From NCBI RefSeq assembly GCF_005217455.1, contig NZ_SZPQ01000026.1, positions 1 through 64,000 of the forward strand: a stretch of 64,000 bases of DNA. Reading direction: 5' to 3'. The stretch comes from Martelella alba (GTDB taxonomy: Bacteria > Pseudomonadota > Gammaproteobacteria > Enterobacterales > Enterobacteriaceae). Shown here piece by piece: positions 20,651-29,430 of this stretch; the stretch's first letter is position 1, and each line of letters opens with the position of its first letter. The notes under the pieces were generated by a model, which saw only the letters and a list, made by a program, of their open reading frames with translations, was not told where the DNA came from and did not search any database. A program made the position numbers and the translations under genes.

Positions 20651-21616
20651 TTGTCTAGCCCAACCTTGCGCGTTGCCGTCATTGACGACTGGCAATCCGT
20701 GGCTGAAGATGCGGCCGACTGGTCGCCGCTGTCCTCTTTCGCCCAGGTCGATTTCCTGCCTGATTACCCCGCGCCGACCAGCGTGCTGGCCGAGCGATTG
20801 CAACCTTACGACGTCATTTGCGCCATGCGTGAACGAACCCGGTTCGACCGGCTTTTGCTGTCGCGACTGCCCCGGCTCAAGTTGTTATCGACCAGCGGCA
20901 TGCGTAACGCGGCCATTGATTTACCCGCCGCGGCGCAAAGCGGCATCTGTGTTTGCGGCACCGAGAGCGGTCAGTTCGCGGCCGCCGAGCTGACCTGGGC
21001 CTTGATCATGGCGCTGACCCGCAATCTGGCCGCCGAGGCGGCCGATGTCCGCGCCGGCGGCTGGCAAATCGGCCTGGGCGATGGTTTGCATGGGAAAACC
21101 CTCGGTATTCTCGGGCTGGGTAAAATCGGCCAGAAAATCGCCGGTTACGGTCGTGCGTTCGGTATGCGGCTTATGGCATGGAGCCCGAACCTGACCGAGG
21201 AGCTGGCGGCGCGCCATGGGGTGGAATACGTCTCCAGGCAGGCGTTGTTTCGGCGGGCGGATATCATATCCGTTCACTTGGTGCTGAGCGAGCGCAGCCG
21301 GGGCATCATTGACGCCGCATCGTTGGCCCTGTTGAAACCCACGGCGTATTTTGTGAATACCTCGCGCGGTCCGCTGGTGGACGAAGACGCGTTATTGACG
21401 TTGTTACGGGAACGTCGTATTGCCGGCGCGGCGCTGGATGTGTTTGATACCGAACCCTTGCCGGCCGGACATCCGTTCCGTACATTGGATAATGTGCTGG
21501 CCACCCCGCATATCGGCTACGTCACGCGGGAGGACTTTCAACGTTTCTACGGCCAGATGGTTGAAAATATCCTCGCCTGGCATGCCGGCCGGCCAATGCG
21601 CGTTATCGCTCCATAA
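20651..21616 (+). CDS. D-2-hydroxyacid dehydrogenase family protein
   Basis: Cytoplasmic NAD(P)-dependent oxidoreductase, 321 residues, of the D-isomer-specific 2-hydroxyacid dehydrogenase family. The Rossmann loop GILGLGKIGQKIAGYGRAFG lies at about residues 144-163. The catalytic Arg region is FVNTSRGPLVDEDAL, the Glu region is FDTEPLP, and the His is in LATPHIGYVT. A GTG at 20633 opens the frame, but AAGGAG (20639-20644) sits before a TTG at 20651, where the family's N-terminus (LRVAVIDDW) begins, so TTG is chosen. It converges on the GlxA-type regulator gene and overlaps its 3' end by 14 bases. Substrate unknown. Confidence 0.88.
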   Translation: MSSPTLRVAVIDDWQSVAEDAADWSPLSSFAQVDFLPDYPAPTSVLAERLQPYDVICAMRERTRFDRLLLSRLPRLKLLSTSGMRNAAIDLPAAAQSGICVCGTESGQFAAAELTWALIMALTRNLAAEAADVRAGGWQIGLGDGLHGKTLGILGLGKIGQKIAGYGRAFGMRLMAWSPNLTEELAARHGVEYVSRQALFRRADIISVHLVLSERSRGIIDAASLALLKPTAYFVNTSRGPLVDEDALLTLLRERRIAGAALDVFDTEPLPAGHPFRTLDNVLATPHIGYVTREDFQRFYGQMVENILAWHAGRPMRVIAP

Positions 21617-22634
21617 CCGCCGGCCGGTCCGCGGCCGCGTTGGACATCAGGCCGGAGTCGTCTTCGCCGGCCAGGGTCTGGCGACGAAACGCGGTGGGCG
21701 AGAGTTTTTCGTGAACCCTGAATTGGTGACGCAGCGTCGCCTCCGAGGCGTGACCCGACGCCTCGGCGATTTTGGCGATGGAAAACGCCCCTTCGCTGAG
21801 CAATTCCTTGGCATACTCCAGCCGGCACAACGCCAGCCATTGCATAATCGGCAGCCCCATCGTTTCCTGGAAGTGACGTTGCAGGGTTCGCTCCGACATC
21901 ATGGCCCGCTTGGCCAACGAGGCGACCGTATGGGTCATCGCCAGATTGGCCTTAAGCCAGTCCACCAGGCTGGCGATCCGGTTCTCGCCTTTTTCCACCG
22001 CTTTGGTTCGCGGCACTTGCTGTTGCCGTCCTTCGCGGTGAAAGGGGATAACCAGGCGTTGGGCCACCATATTGGCCACCCGGTGGCCGTAATCGGTTTT
22101 CACCAGATGCAACAGCATGTCCAGCCCGGCGGCCGAACCGGCGGATGTCACGATTTGTCCTTCGTCCACATAAAGGGCGGTGGGCAGCACCAGGGTGTCG
22201 GGATAACGCTGGGCCAGCAGACGCGCATGGTGCCAGTGGGTGGTGACGCTTTTACCCTGCAACAGGCCCGCCGCCGCCAGAACGAACACGCCGGTGCAGA
22301 TACTGCACAGGCGGGCGCCGCGCCGATAAGCGGCCCGTAGGGCTTGTAATAACGGTTCCGGCGGCGTTTCGTTCAGATCGCGCCAGGCCGGGATAACGAT
22401 GGTATCGGCGGTTTCCAGCGCTTCCAGTCCCTGTTCGATCTCCATAATCAGGCCGCCGACCGCCGCGATACGGTGCTTATCGGCGGTGCAAATCGTGAAA
22501 TCATACCAGTCGACATTCAGCTCCGGCCGCTGCACCGCAAAGAATTCCACTACGCAACCAAATTCAAAAGTTCGCAACCGATCGTAAGCCACCGCCACGA
22601 CATGGTGACATTTTTTGGCAGGATTTATACGCAT
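21603..22634 (-). CDS. GlxA/FtrA-type AraC-family transcriptional regulator
   Basis: 343-residue regulator. The N-terminal DJ-1/PfpI (class I glutamine amidotransferase-like) domain has the nucleophile-elbow Cys region RLCSICTGVFVLAAAGLLQGKSVTTHW. The C-terminal AraC domain has two helix-turn-helix units (TVASLAKRAMMSERTLQRHFQ and FSIAKIAEASGHASEATLRHQF). This is the FtrA/GlxA architecture. The ATG at 22634 (AAGGCG upstream) is preferred to one 12 codons further upstream that lacks a ribosome binding site. Divergent from the radical SAM gene across 136 bp that contain three AATAGCC half-sites, so it probably regulates that pair and itself. Confidence 0.9.
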   Translation of the reverse strand: MRINPAKKCHHVVAVAYDRLRTFEFGCVVEFFAVQRPELNVDWYDFTICTADKHRIAAVGGLIMEIEQGLEALETADTIVIPAWRDLNETPPEPLLQALRAAYRRGARLCSICTGVFVLAAAGLLQGKSVTTHWHHARLLAQRYPDTLVLPTALYVDEGQIVTSAGSAAGLDMLLHLVKTDYGHRVANMVAQRLVIPFHREGRQQQVPRTKAVEKGENRIASLVDWLKANLAMTHTVASLAKRAMMSERTLQRHFQETMGLPIMQWLALCRLEYAKELLSEGAFSIAKIAEASGHASEATLRHQFRVHEKLSPTAFRRQTLAGEDDSGLMSNAAADRPAVMER

Positions 22635-22678
22635 GTTGTCGCTTCGCCTTCTGTTAAGACAAATCTCCATAAAGGGAT

Positions 22679-22733
22679 AATAGCCTGGAACAAGCCAATA
22701 ATCGACGGCTATTTAACCATGTTTCGAATAGCC
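22679..22733. promoter_or_regulatory. Three AATAGCC half-sites in divergent promoter region
   Basis: AATAGCC at 22679-22685 and 22727-22733, and its inverse GGCTATT at 22707-22713. The last two extend to a perfect 8-bp inverted repeat CGGCTATT-N13-AATAGCCG. They lie between the FtrA-type regulator and the radical SAM gene, and are plausible binding sites for the regulator. This is inference. Confidence 0.5.
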
Positions 22734-22770
22734 GCTTGGCATTTTTTTGCCGTAAACCAAGAGGTGGAAC

Positions 22771-24363
22771 ATGCGTATTGCCTTGATAAATCCCGAAACT
22801 GAAACGCCGGAAATGCGTGAACTCTATGAGCAACATGAAAATCTTGCGTTAGGACTGTTTGCGGCGCAATTACGTTCAGCCGGTTATCTCGTGGAATTGT
22901 TCGATTTGCGGGTGGACGGGCTAACGGAAAACGAGATGGTGGAAAAAATCATCAAAGGCAGGTTTACCCTGGCGGTTTTCAGTGTCAATTATGCCACGCT
23001 GCCGTCCGCTTTGCGCATAAGTCAGCGGTTGCATTTGTTTGCCAAGTCCAAACCTTTTGTTGTCCTGGGCGGGGAGCATGTCTCTTACGAGGATGTGGGC
23101 ATCCTGACCGCGTATCAGTCCATCGACGCGATTTGCCGGGGCGAGGGGGAAATCAGCCTGCAACGTCTGATTGATGCCATAAGCAATGAATTCCCGTTGA
23201 ATGACGTCGATGGAATAACCTATCGCGACGGGAAAACCGGCGAAATTCATATCAATAATAACCGCGCGGCCAATACCAATCTGGACGGCCTTTCTTTCGC
23301 GGCCCATGATATCGCCCATCGGGCCATAAAAAACGGCAAGCCGATAAAAGTGGGGATATTGATCAATCGCGGGTGTCCTTATCCTTGTGTTTTCTGTAAT
23401 GCCCAGCGTTTTCTGGGCAATGAATCCACCGGCATTAGAATGCGATCGCCGGCCAATGTCGCCAAAGAAATCGCCGCGCTGGAGCCGTTGATACGGCAGA
23501 GCCGGGATTATTTACATATCTACGACGCCACCTTTGTCACGCCCGCCAAAGAAAACCGGGCCTGGGTCAATGCTTTTTGCGATGAGATGGAAAGAAGAGA
23601 ATTATCATTGCCCTTTGATGTTTTCATCCGGGCGGACAGTTTTAACATCGATAAAGAAAAGGATCGGGAGCTTTTGCTGCGTTTGCGTAATATCGGCATG
23701 ATCAGCACCTACCTCGGGCTGGAGGCGGGGGATGACGAGCAGTTGGATAGCTACAACAAAAAAATACAACAGTCCGATTCCACGAAGGTATTTCGTTACC
23801 TAAAATCGCAGGGTATGGCCGGCTCCACCAATGGCTGCATCACTTTTTACCAGGATGTCACCTTGGAGCAAATCCAAAAAACCATTCTGTTTTTATATGG
23901 CGTCGGACTGGCTTCGTTTTGGAATATTGCATCGCGGGCGGAGACATTACCCGGTATCCGTCTGAATCAGCAAACTCGCATGCAGGATAGGCATACGCCC
24001 TGGGATGTGAAAAATTACCGTTTCCGTGACAGCCGGGTTGGCAAGCTCTATGAATTTGTCCAACGAATAAACGATCGCTACGAAATCATCCGTCTGGAAG
24101 ACCGCTTCCTGCGTGATATCCGCGATAAGCTCAAAATCAGTAACTTCAATAGGGGAATGGTGGGCTATTTGGAACAGGAGCAGGCGCTGGATAAATATAT
24201 CGAACTGATTCAGGCCAATACAGTAGAATTTTTATTGGTAGTGATTAATGAACTAAGTTCAACCGGTAAAATATCCGATCGATTTATGAAAGAAGAATAT
24301 AACTATATTCCACGATTGGAGAAAATGATTAGAGAGTTGTCAACGGCTTTTGGAGTCATTTGA
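22771..24363 (+). CDS. B12-binding domain radical SAM protein
   Basis: 530-residue cytoplasmic enzyme. An N-terminal cobalamin-binding-like Rossmann domain (about 1-140; MRIALINPET, VVLGGEHVSYEDVG, ICRGEGEISL) is followed by a radical SAM TIM barrel with the 4Fe-4S/SAM cluster motif C-x3-C-x2-C at C202, C206 and C209 (RGCPYPCVFCN). The barrel then shows DVFIRADSF and YLGLEAGDDEQL, typical of this class. Members use S-adenosylmethionine, often with cobalamin, for methylation or ring rearrangement. AAGAGG precedes ATG at 22771. Its stop touches the ATG of a DMT exporter gene (TGAATG), so the two form an operon. Product unknown; the pairing suggests making and exporting a small molecule. Confidence 0.9.
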   Translation: MRIALINPETETPEMRELYEQHENLALGLFAAQLRSAGYLVELFDLRVDGLTENEMVEKIIKGRFTLAVFSVNYATLPSALRISQRLHLFAKSKPFVVLGGEHVSYEDVGILTAYQSIDAICRGEGEISLQRLIDAISNEFPLNDVDGITYRDGKTGEIHINNNRAANTNLDGLSFAAHDIAHRAIKNGKPIKVGILINRGCPYPCVFCNAQRFLGNESTGIRMRSPANVAKEIAALEPLIRQSRDYLHIYDATFVTPAKENRAWVNAFCDEMERRELSLPFDVFIRADSFNIDKEKDRELLLRLRNIGMISTYLGLEAGDDEQLDSYNKKIQQSDSTKVFRYLKSQGMAGSTNGCITFYQDVTLEQIQKTILFLYGVGLASFWNIASRAETLPGIRLNQQTRMQDRHTPWDVKNYRFRDSRVGKLYEFVQRINDRYEIIRLEDRFLRDIRDKLKISNFNRGMVGYLEQEQALDKYIELIQANTVEFLLVVINELSSTGKISDRFMKEEYNYIPRLEKMIRELSTAFGVI

Positions 24364-25290
24364 ATGAAAATCCGAGTCTATCTGGCGCTATCGCTATCGG
24401 CCTTTTTTTGGGGCGGATCGGCCATTGCCGGTAAATATGCATTGGCGGTATTCGTTCCCTCATTGGTCACCTTTCTACGGTTTTTTATCGCGGCTATCAT
24501 TATTCTTTGGTGCGTCAAGGATAAAAGACAACTTATCCAGATTGATCTGCTTACCCATTTGCGCATGTTTATCACCGCCATCTTCGGTGTGACGCTCTGC
24601 TACTATTTTTATTTCAATGGGCTAAACAGTAGCACGGCCTTCAATGCCGGCATCATTGAAGCAACCATCCCGCTTATCACATTATTGATTGCCGCCATGT
24701 CCGGCATGGAACATGTCAACCCCTGGCAACTGGCGGGGCTGATTATCGCTTATCTGGGGGTCACCGTGACCATTACCGGCGGGAACTGGCGGGTTTTCTC
24801 CACCGCTTCCTATAATATGGGCGATATCATGTTGCTGGTCAGTACCTTGTGTTTCGGTATTTATAATGTGCTCATTAAAAGGTGGACCATCCCGGTGCCG
24901 GGTATGGTGAAAATGTTTTATCTGTTTTTTTACGGCAGCCTCGCTTTTCTGCCCTGGGTCGCCGCCGATATGGCGCGTTTGCCCTCGCTATGCCTGGTCG
25001 GCAAGGTGCCGACCCTGGTCAGTTATTCCGCTATCCTCTTCATGTCGGTGGGCGGATCGGTACTGGCTTATCTGTTCTTTAATCAGGGAATCGACGAAAT
25101 TGGCGCGACCAAGGCCGCCTCGTTTATCAACCTGGTGCCTTTTATTACGGTACTGCTTTCTGTGCTGGTATTGAAGGAGACCGCCGGTTGGCTTAAGTGG
25201 TTGGGGGCGGTCATTATTATCACCGGGGTCTTCCTGTCCAACCACAGTGCGTTGGCCAAAAGGCATGCCGACACGTCAACGGAGCCATAA
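24364..25290 (+). CDS. EamA/DMT-family exporter
   Basis: 308-residue inner-membrane protein, ten helices in two EamA repeats (ALSLSAFFWGGSAIAGKYAL, then NGLNSSTAFNAGIIEATIPLITLLIAA; second half VGGSVLAYLFFNQGIDEIGATKAASFINLVPFITVLLSVLVLKE). Members usually export amino acids or other small metabolites. The ATG directly follows the stop of the radical SAM gene, so its product is probably dedicated to that enzyme's metabolite. A GC-rich stem-loop lies just downstream. Confidence 0.9.
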   Translation: MKIRVYLALSLSAFFWGGSAIAGKYALAVFVPSLVTFLRFFIAAIIILWCVKDKRQLIQIDLLTHLRMFITAIFGVTLCYYFYFNGLNSSTAFNAGIIEATIPLITLLIAAMSGMEHVNPWQLAGLIIAYLGVTVTITGGNWRVFSTASYNMGDIMLLVSTLCFGIYNVLIKRWTIPVPGMVKMFYLFFYGSLAFLPWVAADMARLPSLCLVGKVPTLVSYSAILFMSVGGSVLAYLFFNQGIDEIGATKAASFINLVPFITVLLSVLVLKETAGWLKWLGAVIIITGVFLSNHSALAKRHADTSTEP

Positions 25291-25296
25291 GGCATT

Positions 25297-25329
25297 CGTC
25301 GCCGCGACGGGCAAAGCCGGACGGCGACG
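25297..25329 (+). terminator. Possible terminator after the radical SAM/DMT operon
   Basis: CGTCGCCG and CGGCGACG form an 8-bp stem with a 17-base loop, followed by a short TTT. The T-tract is weak. Confidence 0.35.
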
Positions 25330-25598
25330 TTTCGGCCGTCGCGCGGCACGTTAGCCCCGTCAACCTCGGTGCGATAAGGAGACACGGCGGACGAAAGCCG
25401 GTTGCCCCGCGCGCCGGATCTCTGAATAGCGCCGCCCATGTGGTACGGCCTGCGCAAATCCCCGCTCACCAAACCTCCCGTGGCCTCCTGGCCGGCAAAA
25501 GCAAAATGATGACATTTAACTGATCATTAACGATATTATTGATATATATTGACATTGCTCACAAAACGCTCATAAGGCGCTTGTTGTTTTAGTCTGAT

Positions 25599-25604
25599 TA
25601 TAAT
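25599..25604 (+). promoter_or_regulatory. -10 element next to operator
   Basis: Perfect TATAAT six bases upstream of the palindromic operator, which would therefore cover the transcription start. The -35 is unclear. Confidence 0.5.
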
Positions 25605-25609
25605 AATTT

Positions 25610-25625
25610 GCTAACTCGAATTAGC
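25610..25625. promoter_or_regulatory. LacI-type operator, copy 1 (ABC importer)
   Basis: GCTAACTCGAATTAGC, a 16-bp palindrome with central CG. Same pattern (GCTAANTCGANTTAGC) as two other sites in this locus, and the layout of Cra/ScrR-group LacI-family operators. Confidence 0.75.
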
Positions 25626-25930
25626 TTGTGCGCTTGCCTGTTAAGCGCCGGCGGATTCGCGTTGGGCGCCGACAATACGAGCAACAAGGGTGGAAAGACC
25701 TGGTGTGAGAGTAAGCGTTTGCCTACTTTAACGCCACGGCAGATTGCCGGCAGCTTGAAAGATAGCGGTGTGCATCACAATCCTTGGAGACATTCGCAGT
25801 GGTAGAGGCATTTGGGCCTGTTTGACCGATTTGGAATAGCCGCACTGCCGCGCGGGTTGATAAGCGATAACGCCAGATGGCTTCAGGCCTGTTTTTTTAA
25901 GTTATCCGCCCATTGCCGGCAGGAAGATGG

Positions 25931-25996
25931 ACTCTGAATCATGCACGTTGCAGCGCGGCGGCCAACCAAGAGGCGACGTGGAGTATGAAGAATATA
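25931..25996. repeat. Internally deleted ERIC element
   Basis: Left end ACTCTGAATCATGCACGTTGCAG joined directly to the right end GCGGCCAACCAAGAGGCGACG, then GGAGTATGAAGAATATA. About 60 bp of a standard ERIC are missing. Confidence 0.6.
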
Positions 25997-26038
25997 ACCA
26001 GATGCCAATTGCAATGCGTTCATATTGACTCAGACTGA

Positions 26039-26241
26039 CTCTACACTCTAAATAATTCGAGTTGCACCGCGGCGGCAAGCGAGTGACAAATTCGTCGGGA
26101 ACGAATTTGAACCGCCTACGGCGGGCCTCCGTTGAGAGACAGGATGTCTCTCATGCCTCCCCAGGCGCACAGCTCACTGTGTGACTGGGATGAGCGAGTG
26201 CCGCCAATAAAGGGGCAACTTGAAGTATGACGAGTATATCT
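26039..26241. repeat. ERIC element with about 70-bp internal insertion
   Basis: Both ends fit the ERIC consensus closely (ACTCTAAATAATTCGAGTTGCA and GGCAACTTGAAGTATGACG), and the core GTGACTGGGATGAGCGAGTGC is present. The copy is about 200 bp instead of about 127 because a block of about 70-75 bp (ACAAATTCGTCGGGAACGAA...GACAGGATGTCTCTCATGCC) is inserted. The same insert is in the copy at 51393. Confidence 0.85.
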
Positions 26242-26271
26242 CTCATTTAGTGAAGCCGGAGGATACCCGAA

Positions 26272-27201
26272 ATGACGCTCCCTTCCATAGGTAAGGATAT
26301 TCGTCTCGCTGTAAACGTGCGAAAAAAAGAGCGTACCGGTTCGGCGAACCGGCGGTTTTTTTTCTTTTTTATTTTCCCTTCTCTATTACTGGTTGCCGCC
26401 GTTTCGCTTTATCCTATTATTGATGCCGTCTATTTAAGCTTGTTCTCGACACGATATGCCGAAACGGTGGCGTTTGTCGGCCTGCAAAATTTTGTGGATA
26501 TTTTGTCTGACCAAACAATTCATTCTGATTTCTTTAATACCGTTATTTATACAGCGGGGTCTCTCATTCTGGTTTTACCTTATGGCTTGCTGGTGGCGTT
26601 ATTGTTAAACGGGAAAAATATTCCTTTTCGCGGCGTTTTACGCACCCTGGCCATACTGCCATGGGTTTTTTCACAAACGATTACCGGATTATTGTGGGGA
26701 TGGTTGCTCAATGCCGACTTCGGGGCCGTCACGTATTTTCTGCAACAGACTTTTCATGCTGATTTTCCGTTACTGTCTTCTCCCCACGGCGCCATGGCGG
26801 CATTGATCGTGGTGAATGTCTGGGCCAGTTATCCGCTGGCGACATTATTATTTATCGCGGCGTTGCAAACCATTCCACAGGAGTTGTATGAAGCGATGCG
26901 GGTGGATGGCGCCGGGCCGGTAAAATTGTTCCGCTATATTACCCTGCCGCTGATTCGTCCGACCCTGCAAGTCATCGTGATTCAATTGACCTTGCTGTAT
27001 GTCAACATGGTGACGCTGATTTATGTTATGACCGGCGGCGGACCGGTGCAGTCTACCGAGACGCTCGGTCTGCGTATTTTGAAAATGAGCTTCGAGGACT
27101 GGGACATCGGCCACGGCGCGGCGCTGGGGCTTATCCTGACCCTGATTAATTTTGCTCTGAGCCTATTCTATGTACGCGCTTTACGGGGGACCACACGGTG
27201 A
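26272..27201 (+). CDS. Carbohydrate ABC transporter permease (MalF/UgpA-like)
   Basis: 309-residue inner-membrane permease with six helices (first at about 25-47, FFFFFIFPSLLLVAAVSLYP). The EAA loop that contacts the ATPase is at about 205-225 (IPQELYEAMRVDGAGPVKLFRYITLPLIRPT). Belongs to the CUT1 sugar importer class, which transports oligosaccharides, glycerol phosphates and similar. GGAGGA precedes ATG at 26272. First of four genes; the next starts in a GTGA overlap. A LacI-type operator lies about 650 bases upstream. Confidence 0.92.
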   Translation: MTLPSIGKDIRLAVNVRKKERTGSANRRFFFFFIFPSLLLVAAVSLYPIIDAVYLSLFSTRYAETVAFVGLQNFVDILSDQTIHSDFFNTVIYTAGSLILVLPYGLLVALLLNGKNIPFRGVLRTLAILPWVFSQTITGLLWGWLLNADFGAVTYFLQQTFHADFPLLSSPHGAMAALIVVNVWASYPLATLLFIAALQTIPQELYEAMRVDGAGPVKLFRYITLPLIRPTLQVIVIQLTLLYVNMVTLIYVMTGGGPVQSTETLGLRILKMSFEDWDIGHGAALGLILTLINFALSLFYVRALRGTTR

Positions 27202-28043
27202 AACATTCCGCGCTCATACCGTTCACGCCCAAGGCCTTGTTCAGTAGCCTGGCGTTAATTATGGTGGTGGCCATGGCCGTATTCCCGGTATTGTGGGGAA
27301 TATCGACCGCCCTGAAAACCAGTGGGCAGATCATGGCGTTTCCGCCCAAATGGATCCCCACACCCGCCACATTCCAGCACCTTTATGACGTTTGGACCCA
27401 ATCCAACCTGCCTATCTATTTTCGCAACAGCATCATCGTCACTTGCGGCGCACTGGCGGTGAGTCTGGCGGTGAGCCTTCACGCCGCCTATGCGTTGGCC
27501 AGGTTCAACTTCGCCGGCAAAAACGCCATCTTGTTCGGCTTGCTGGCGACATCCATGATCCCCGGCATCGCGATTCTGGTTCCCTTATACGACCTGGCGG
27601 TACATATTCACTTGTATGATACCTTCGCCGGCCTGATTATCGTGTACGCCGCCTGGAATGTCCCTATTCTGGTCTGGTTGTTAAAGGGTTTTTTCGAAAG
27701 TATTCCCAAGGAAATGGAAGAGGCGGCATTAATTGATGGCTGTAGCAGGTTAAAAGCCTTTTATAAAATCGTGTTGCCCATGTCGCGGCCTGGACTTTTG
27801 GCTGCTGCGATTATGGTTATTATGTTTGTCTGGAATGATTTTATTATCGCGTTCACGCTGACCCTATCCGAAGGGCATCGAATGCTTTCGGTTGGTCTCT
27901 ATACTTATATTTCTAATTACGGTATCGATTGGGGCCAGTTGATGGCCGCCACGGTCATTTCCCTGGTGCCGGTCGCCGTTGCCTTCTTTTTATTGCAACG
28001 GCGTTTGGTGGAAGGTTTATCCGCGGGCGCCGTGAAGGGGTAA
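27198..28043 (+). CDS. Carbohydrate ABC transporter permease (MalG/UgpE-like)
   Basis: 281-residue partner permease of the CUT1 importer with six helices (first at about 14-35). The EAA loop is IPKEMEEAALIDGCSRLKAFYKIVLPMSRPG at about 175-205. Start GTG at 27198 overlaps the stop of the upstream permease (GTGA), so translation is coupled. Thirty bases separate it from the binding protein gene. Confidence 0.92.
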   Translation: MKHSALIPFTPKALFSSLALIMVVAMAVFPVLWGISTALKTSGQIMAFPPKWIPTPATFQHLYDVWTQSNLPIYFRNSIIVTCGALAVSLAVSLHAAYALARFNFAGKNAILFGLLATSMIPGIAILVPLYDLAVHIHLYDTFAGLIIVYAAWNVPILVWLLKGFFESIPKEMEEAALIDGCSRLKAFYKIVLPMSRPGLLAAAIMVIMFVWNDFIIAFTLTLSEGHRMLSVGLYTYISNYGIDWGQLMAATVISLVPVAVAFFLLQRRLVEGLSAGAVKG

Positions 28044-28073
28044 GTTCAACAGCACTAACATTCAGAGGCTGCT

Positions 28074-29351
28074 ATGAAAATAATGAGATTATTTCTCATG
28101 GGAATGATGCTTACGCTCATTTATGCGACAACCATTTCCCGGGCGCAGGCGGAACCTGTGCCGTTAAAAATGTGGACATTTCTGCCGATTACCGGCAATG
28201 ATCCCCGCACGGTAGCATTGAAACAGGTGGTGGAGGGGTTCAATCAATCGCAAACGCAATACCGTGTTTCGGTTGAATCCATTAGCTACAGCCGTATCGA
28301 CAGTAATGTCATTCAAGCCACGGCGGCGGGCGAGGGACCGGATATTCTCAATGTCTATTCCGATCAATTGGCCATGCATGTGGCCGCTAAAACCATTATC
28401 CCGTTGGATCACTATATCGCCAAACTTTCGCCGGCGGAACGCGATGGTTTTGTCATGCCGCTTAAGCTGTTTTCCTACGGGGGGCACATCATGGCCGTGC
28501 CATGGGAAACCCGTGTCTGGCTATTGTGGTACCGCAAGGATTTATTACAGCAGGCGGGATTGATGCCGCCCGCCACATTGCCTGAGATGGCCGAGGACGC
28601 CCGCAAACTGGCCAACGGCCAGGTGATGGGATTCGCCATGGGCGCGTCTTCGGGGCAATTGGGCGCCGGGGTCTCGGAAATGTTCACGCCGCTTATCTGG
28701 GGCGCCGGCGGCGAAGTGATTGATAGCCAGGGTAAAGCCATATTCAATAGCCCGGCCGGTGTCAGGGTGCTGAAGTTTCTAGATCAGATGATCAAGGACA
28801 ATGCGATGCGTTCAAGCGTTGTCACGATGACCGCCGATGATCTGTTATCCAGCGTTCAAGCCGGCAAAACCGCCATGACCATAAACGGCAGCTACCGGGT
28901 CTCCTCGGCCAGGGCCGCCGCCGCCGCCGGTGACCGGCTGGCCACCGCGCCCATCCCCGGTTGGGAAAAAGATAAGCCGACGCCGGCCCGGATCGCCGGT
29001 CAGACCCTGACCATCGGCGCTAACTCCAAGCATAAGGACGGGGCCTGGGCCTTCATCCAATATTATACCAATAACACATCCCAACTGGCTTTCGCCCGCG
29101 CCGGCGTACTGCCAAGCCGATCCATTATTTATCAGGATACATTCTTCTCTCAGGACCCTGTCGGCCGGGAGATGAAGGGCTGGGCGGATTATGCCCATGC
29201 CTATGGGCGAATAGCCAATTTGCCGGCCGATTACGGCAAATTGACCCAATTGCTGGCAACGGCCTTTCAGCAGGTGTTTTTGCAGAATGCCGATCCGAAA
29301 CAGGCGCTGGATCGGGCCGCCGCGGCCTATAACGCCCAGCACAAACGCTAA
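28074..29351 (+). CDS. Carbohydrate ABC transporter substrate-binding protein
   Basis: 425-residue periplasmic protein with a signal peptide (about 1-27, ending ISRAQA|EPV). SBP family 1 (MalE/UgpB-like) traits: LKMWTFLPITGNDPRTVALKQVVEGFNQ; GPDILNVYSDQLAMHVAAKTIIPLDHYI; MAVPWETRVWLLWYRKDLLQQAG; and GKTAMTINGSYRV. These shape the ligand cleft of CUT1 binding proteins. AGAGGC lies before the ATG. It sits between the permease pair and the ATPase gene, completing the importer. The ligand is unknown; the linked sialidase-like enzyme suggests a glycan breakdown product. Confidence 0.92.
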   Translation: MKIMRLFLMGMMLTLIYATTISRAQAEPVPLKMWTFLPITGNDPRTVALKQVVEGFNQSQTQYRVSVESISYSRIDSNVIQATAAGEGPDILNVYSDQLAMHVAAKTIIPLDHYIAKLSPAERDGFVMPLKLFSYGGHIMAVPWETRVWLLWYRKDLLQQAGLMPPATLPEMAEDARKLANGQVMGFAMGASSGQLGAGVSEMFTPLIWGAGGEVIDSQGKAIFNSPAGVRVLKFLDQMIKDNAMRSSVVTMTADDLLSSVQAGKTAMTINGSYRVSSARAAAAAGDRLATAPIPGWEKDKPTPARIAGQTLTIGANSKHKDGAWAFIQYYTNNTSQLAFARAGVLPSRSIIYQDTFFSQDPVGREMKGWADYAHAYGRIANLPADYGKLTQLLATAFQQVFLQNADPKQALDRAAAAYNAQHKR

Positions 29352-29430
29352 CACGTCGCCGCGGCCGGTCGGCTGTCTGGCGACCGGCCGCGTGAGGGGA
29401 GTGGACGGCGACACTTTATCGGGGGTAACG

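Larger units (their letters stand above)
25291..26271. other. Long leader region before the ABC importer
   Basis: About 980 bases. Includes a promoter-like TATAAT at 25599, the LacI-type operator at 25610, a short frame 25608-25805 beginning at a TTG inside the operator that encodes a signal-peptide-like segment (CACLLSAGGFALGADN) and then stops, and two ERIC elements. The short frame has no ribosome binding site and no recognised family. It may be a decayed secreted-protein gene. Confidence 0.5.
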
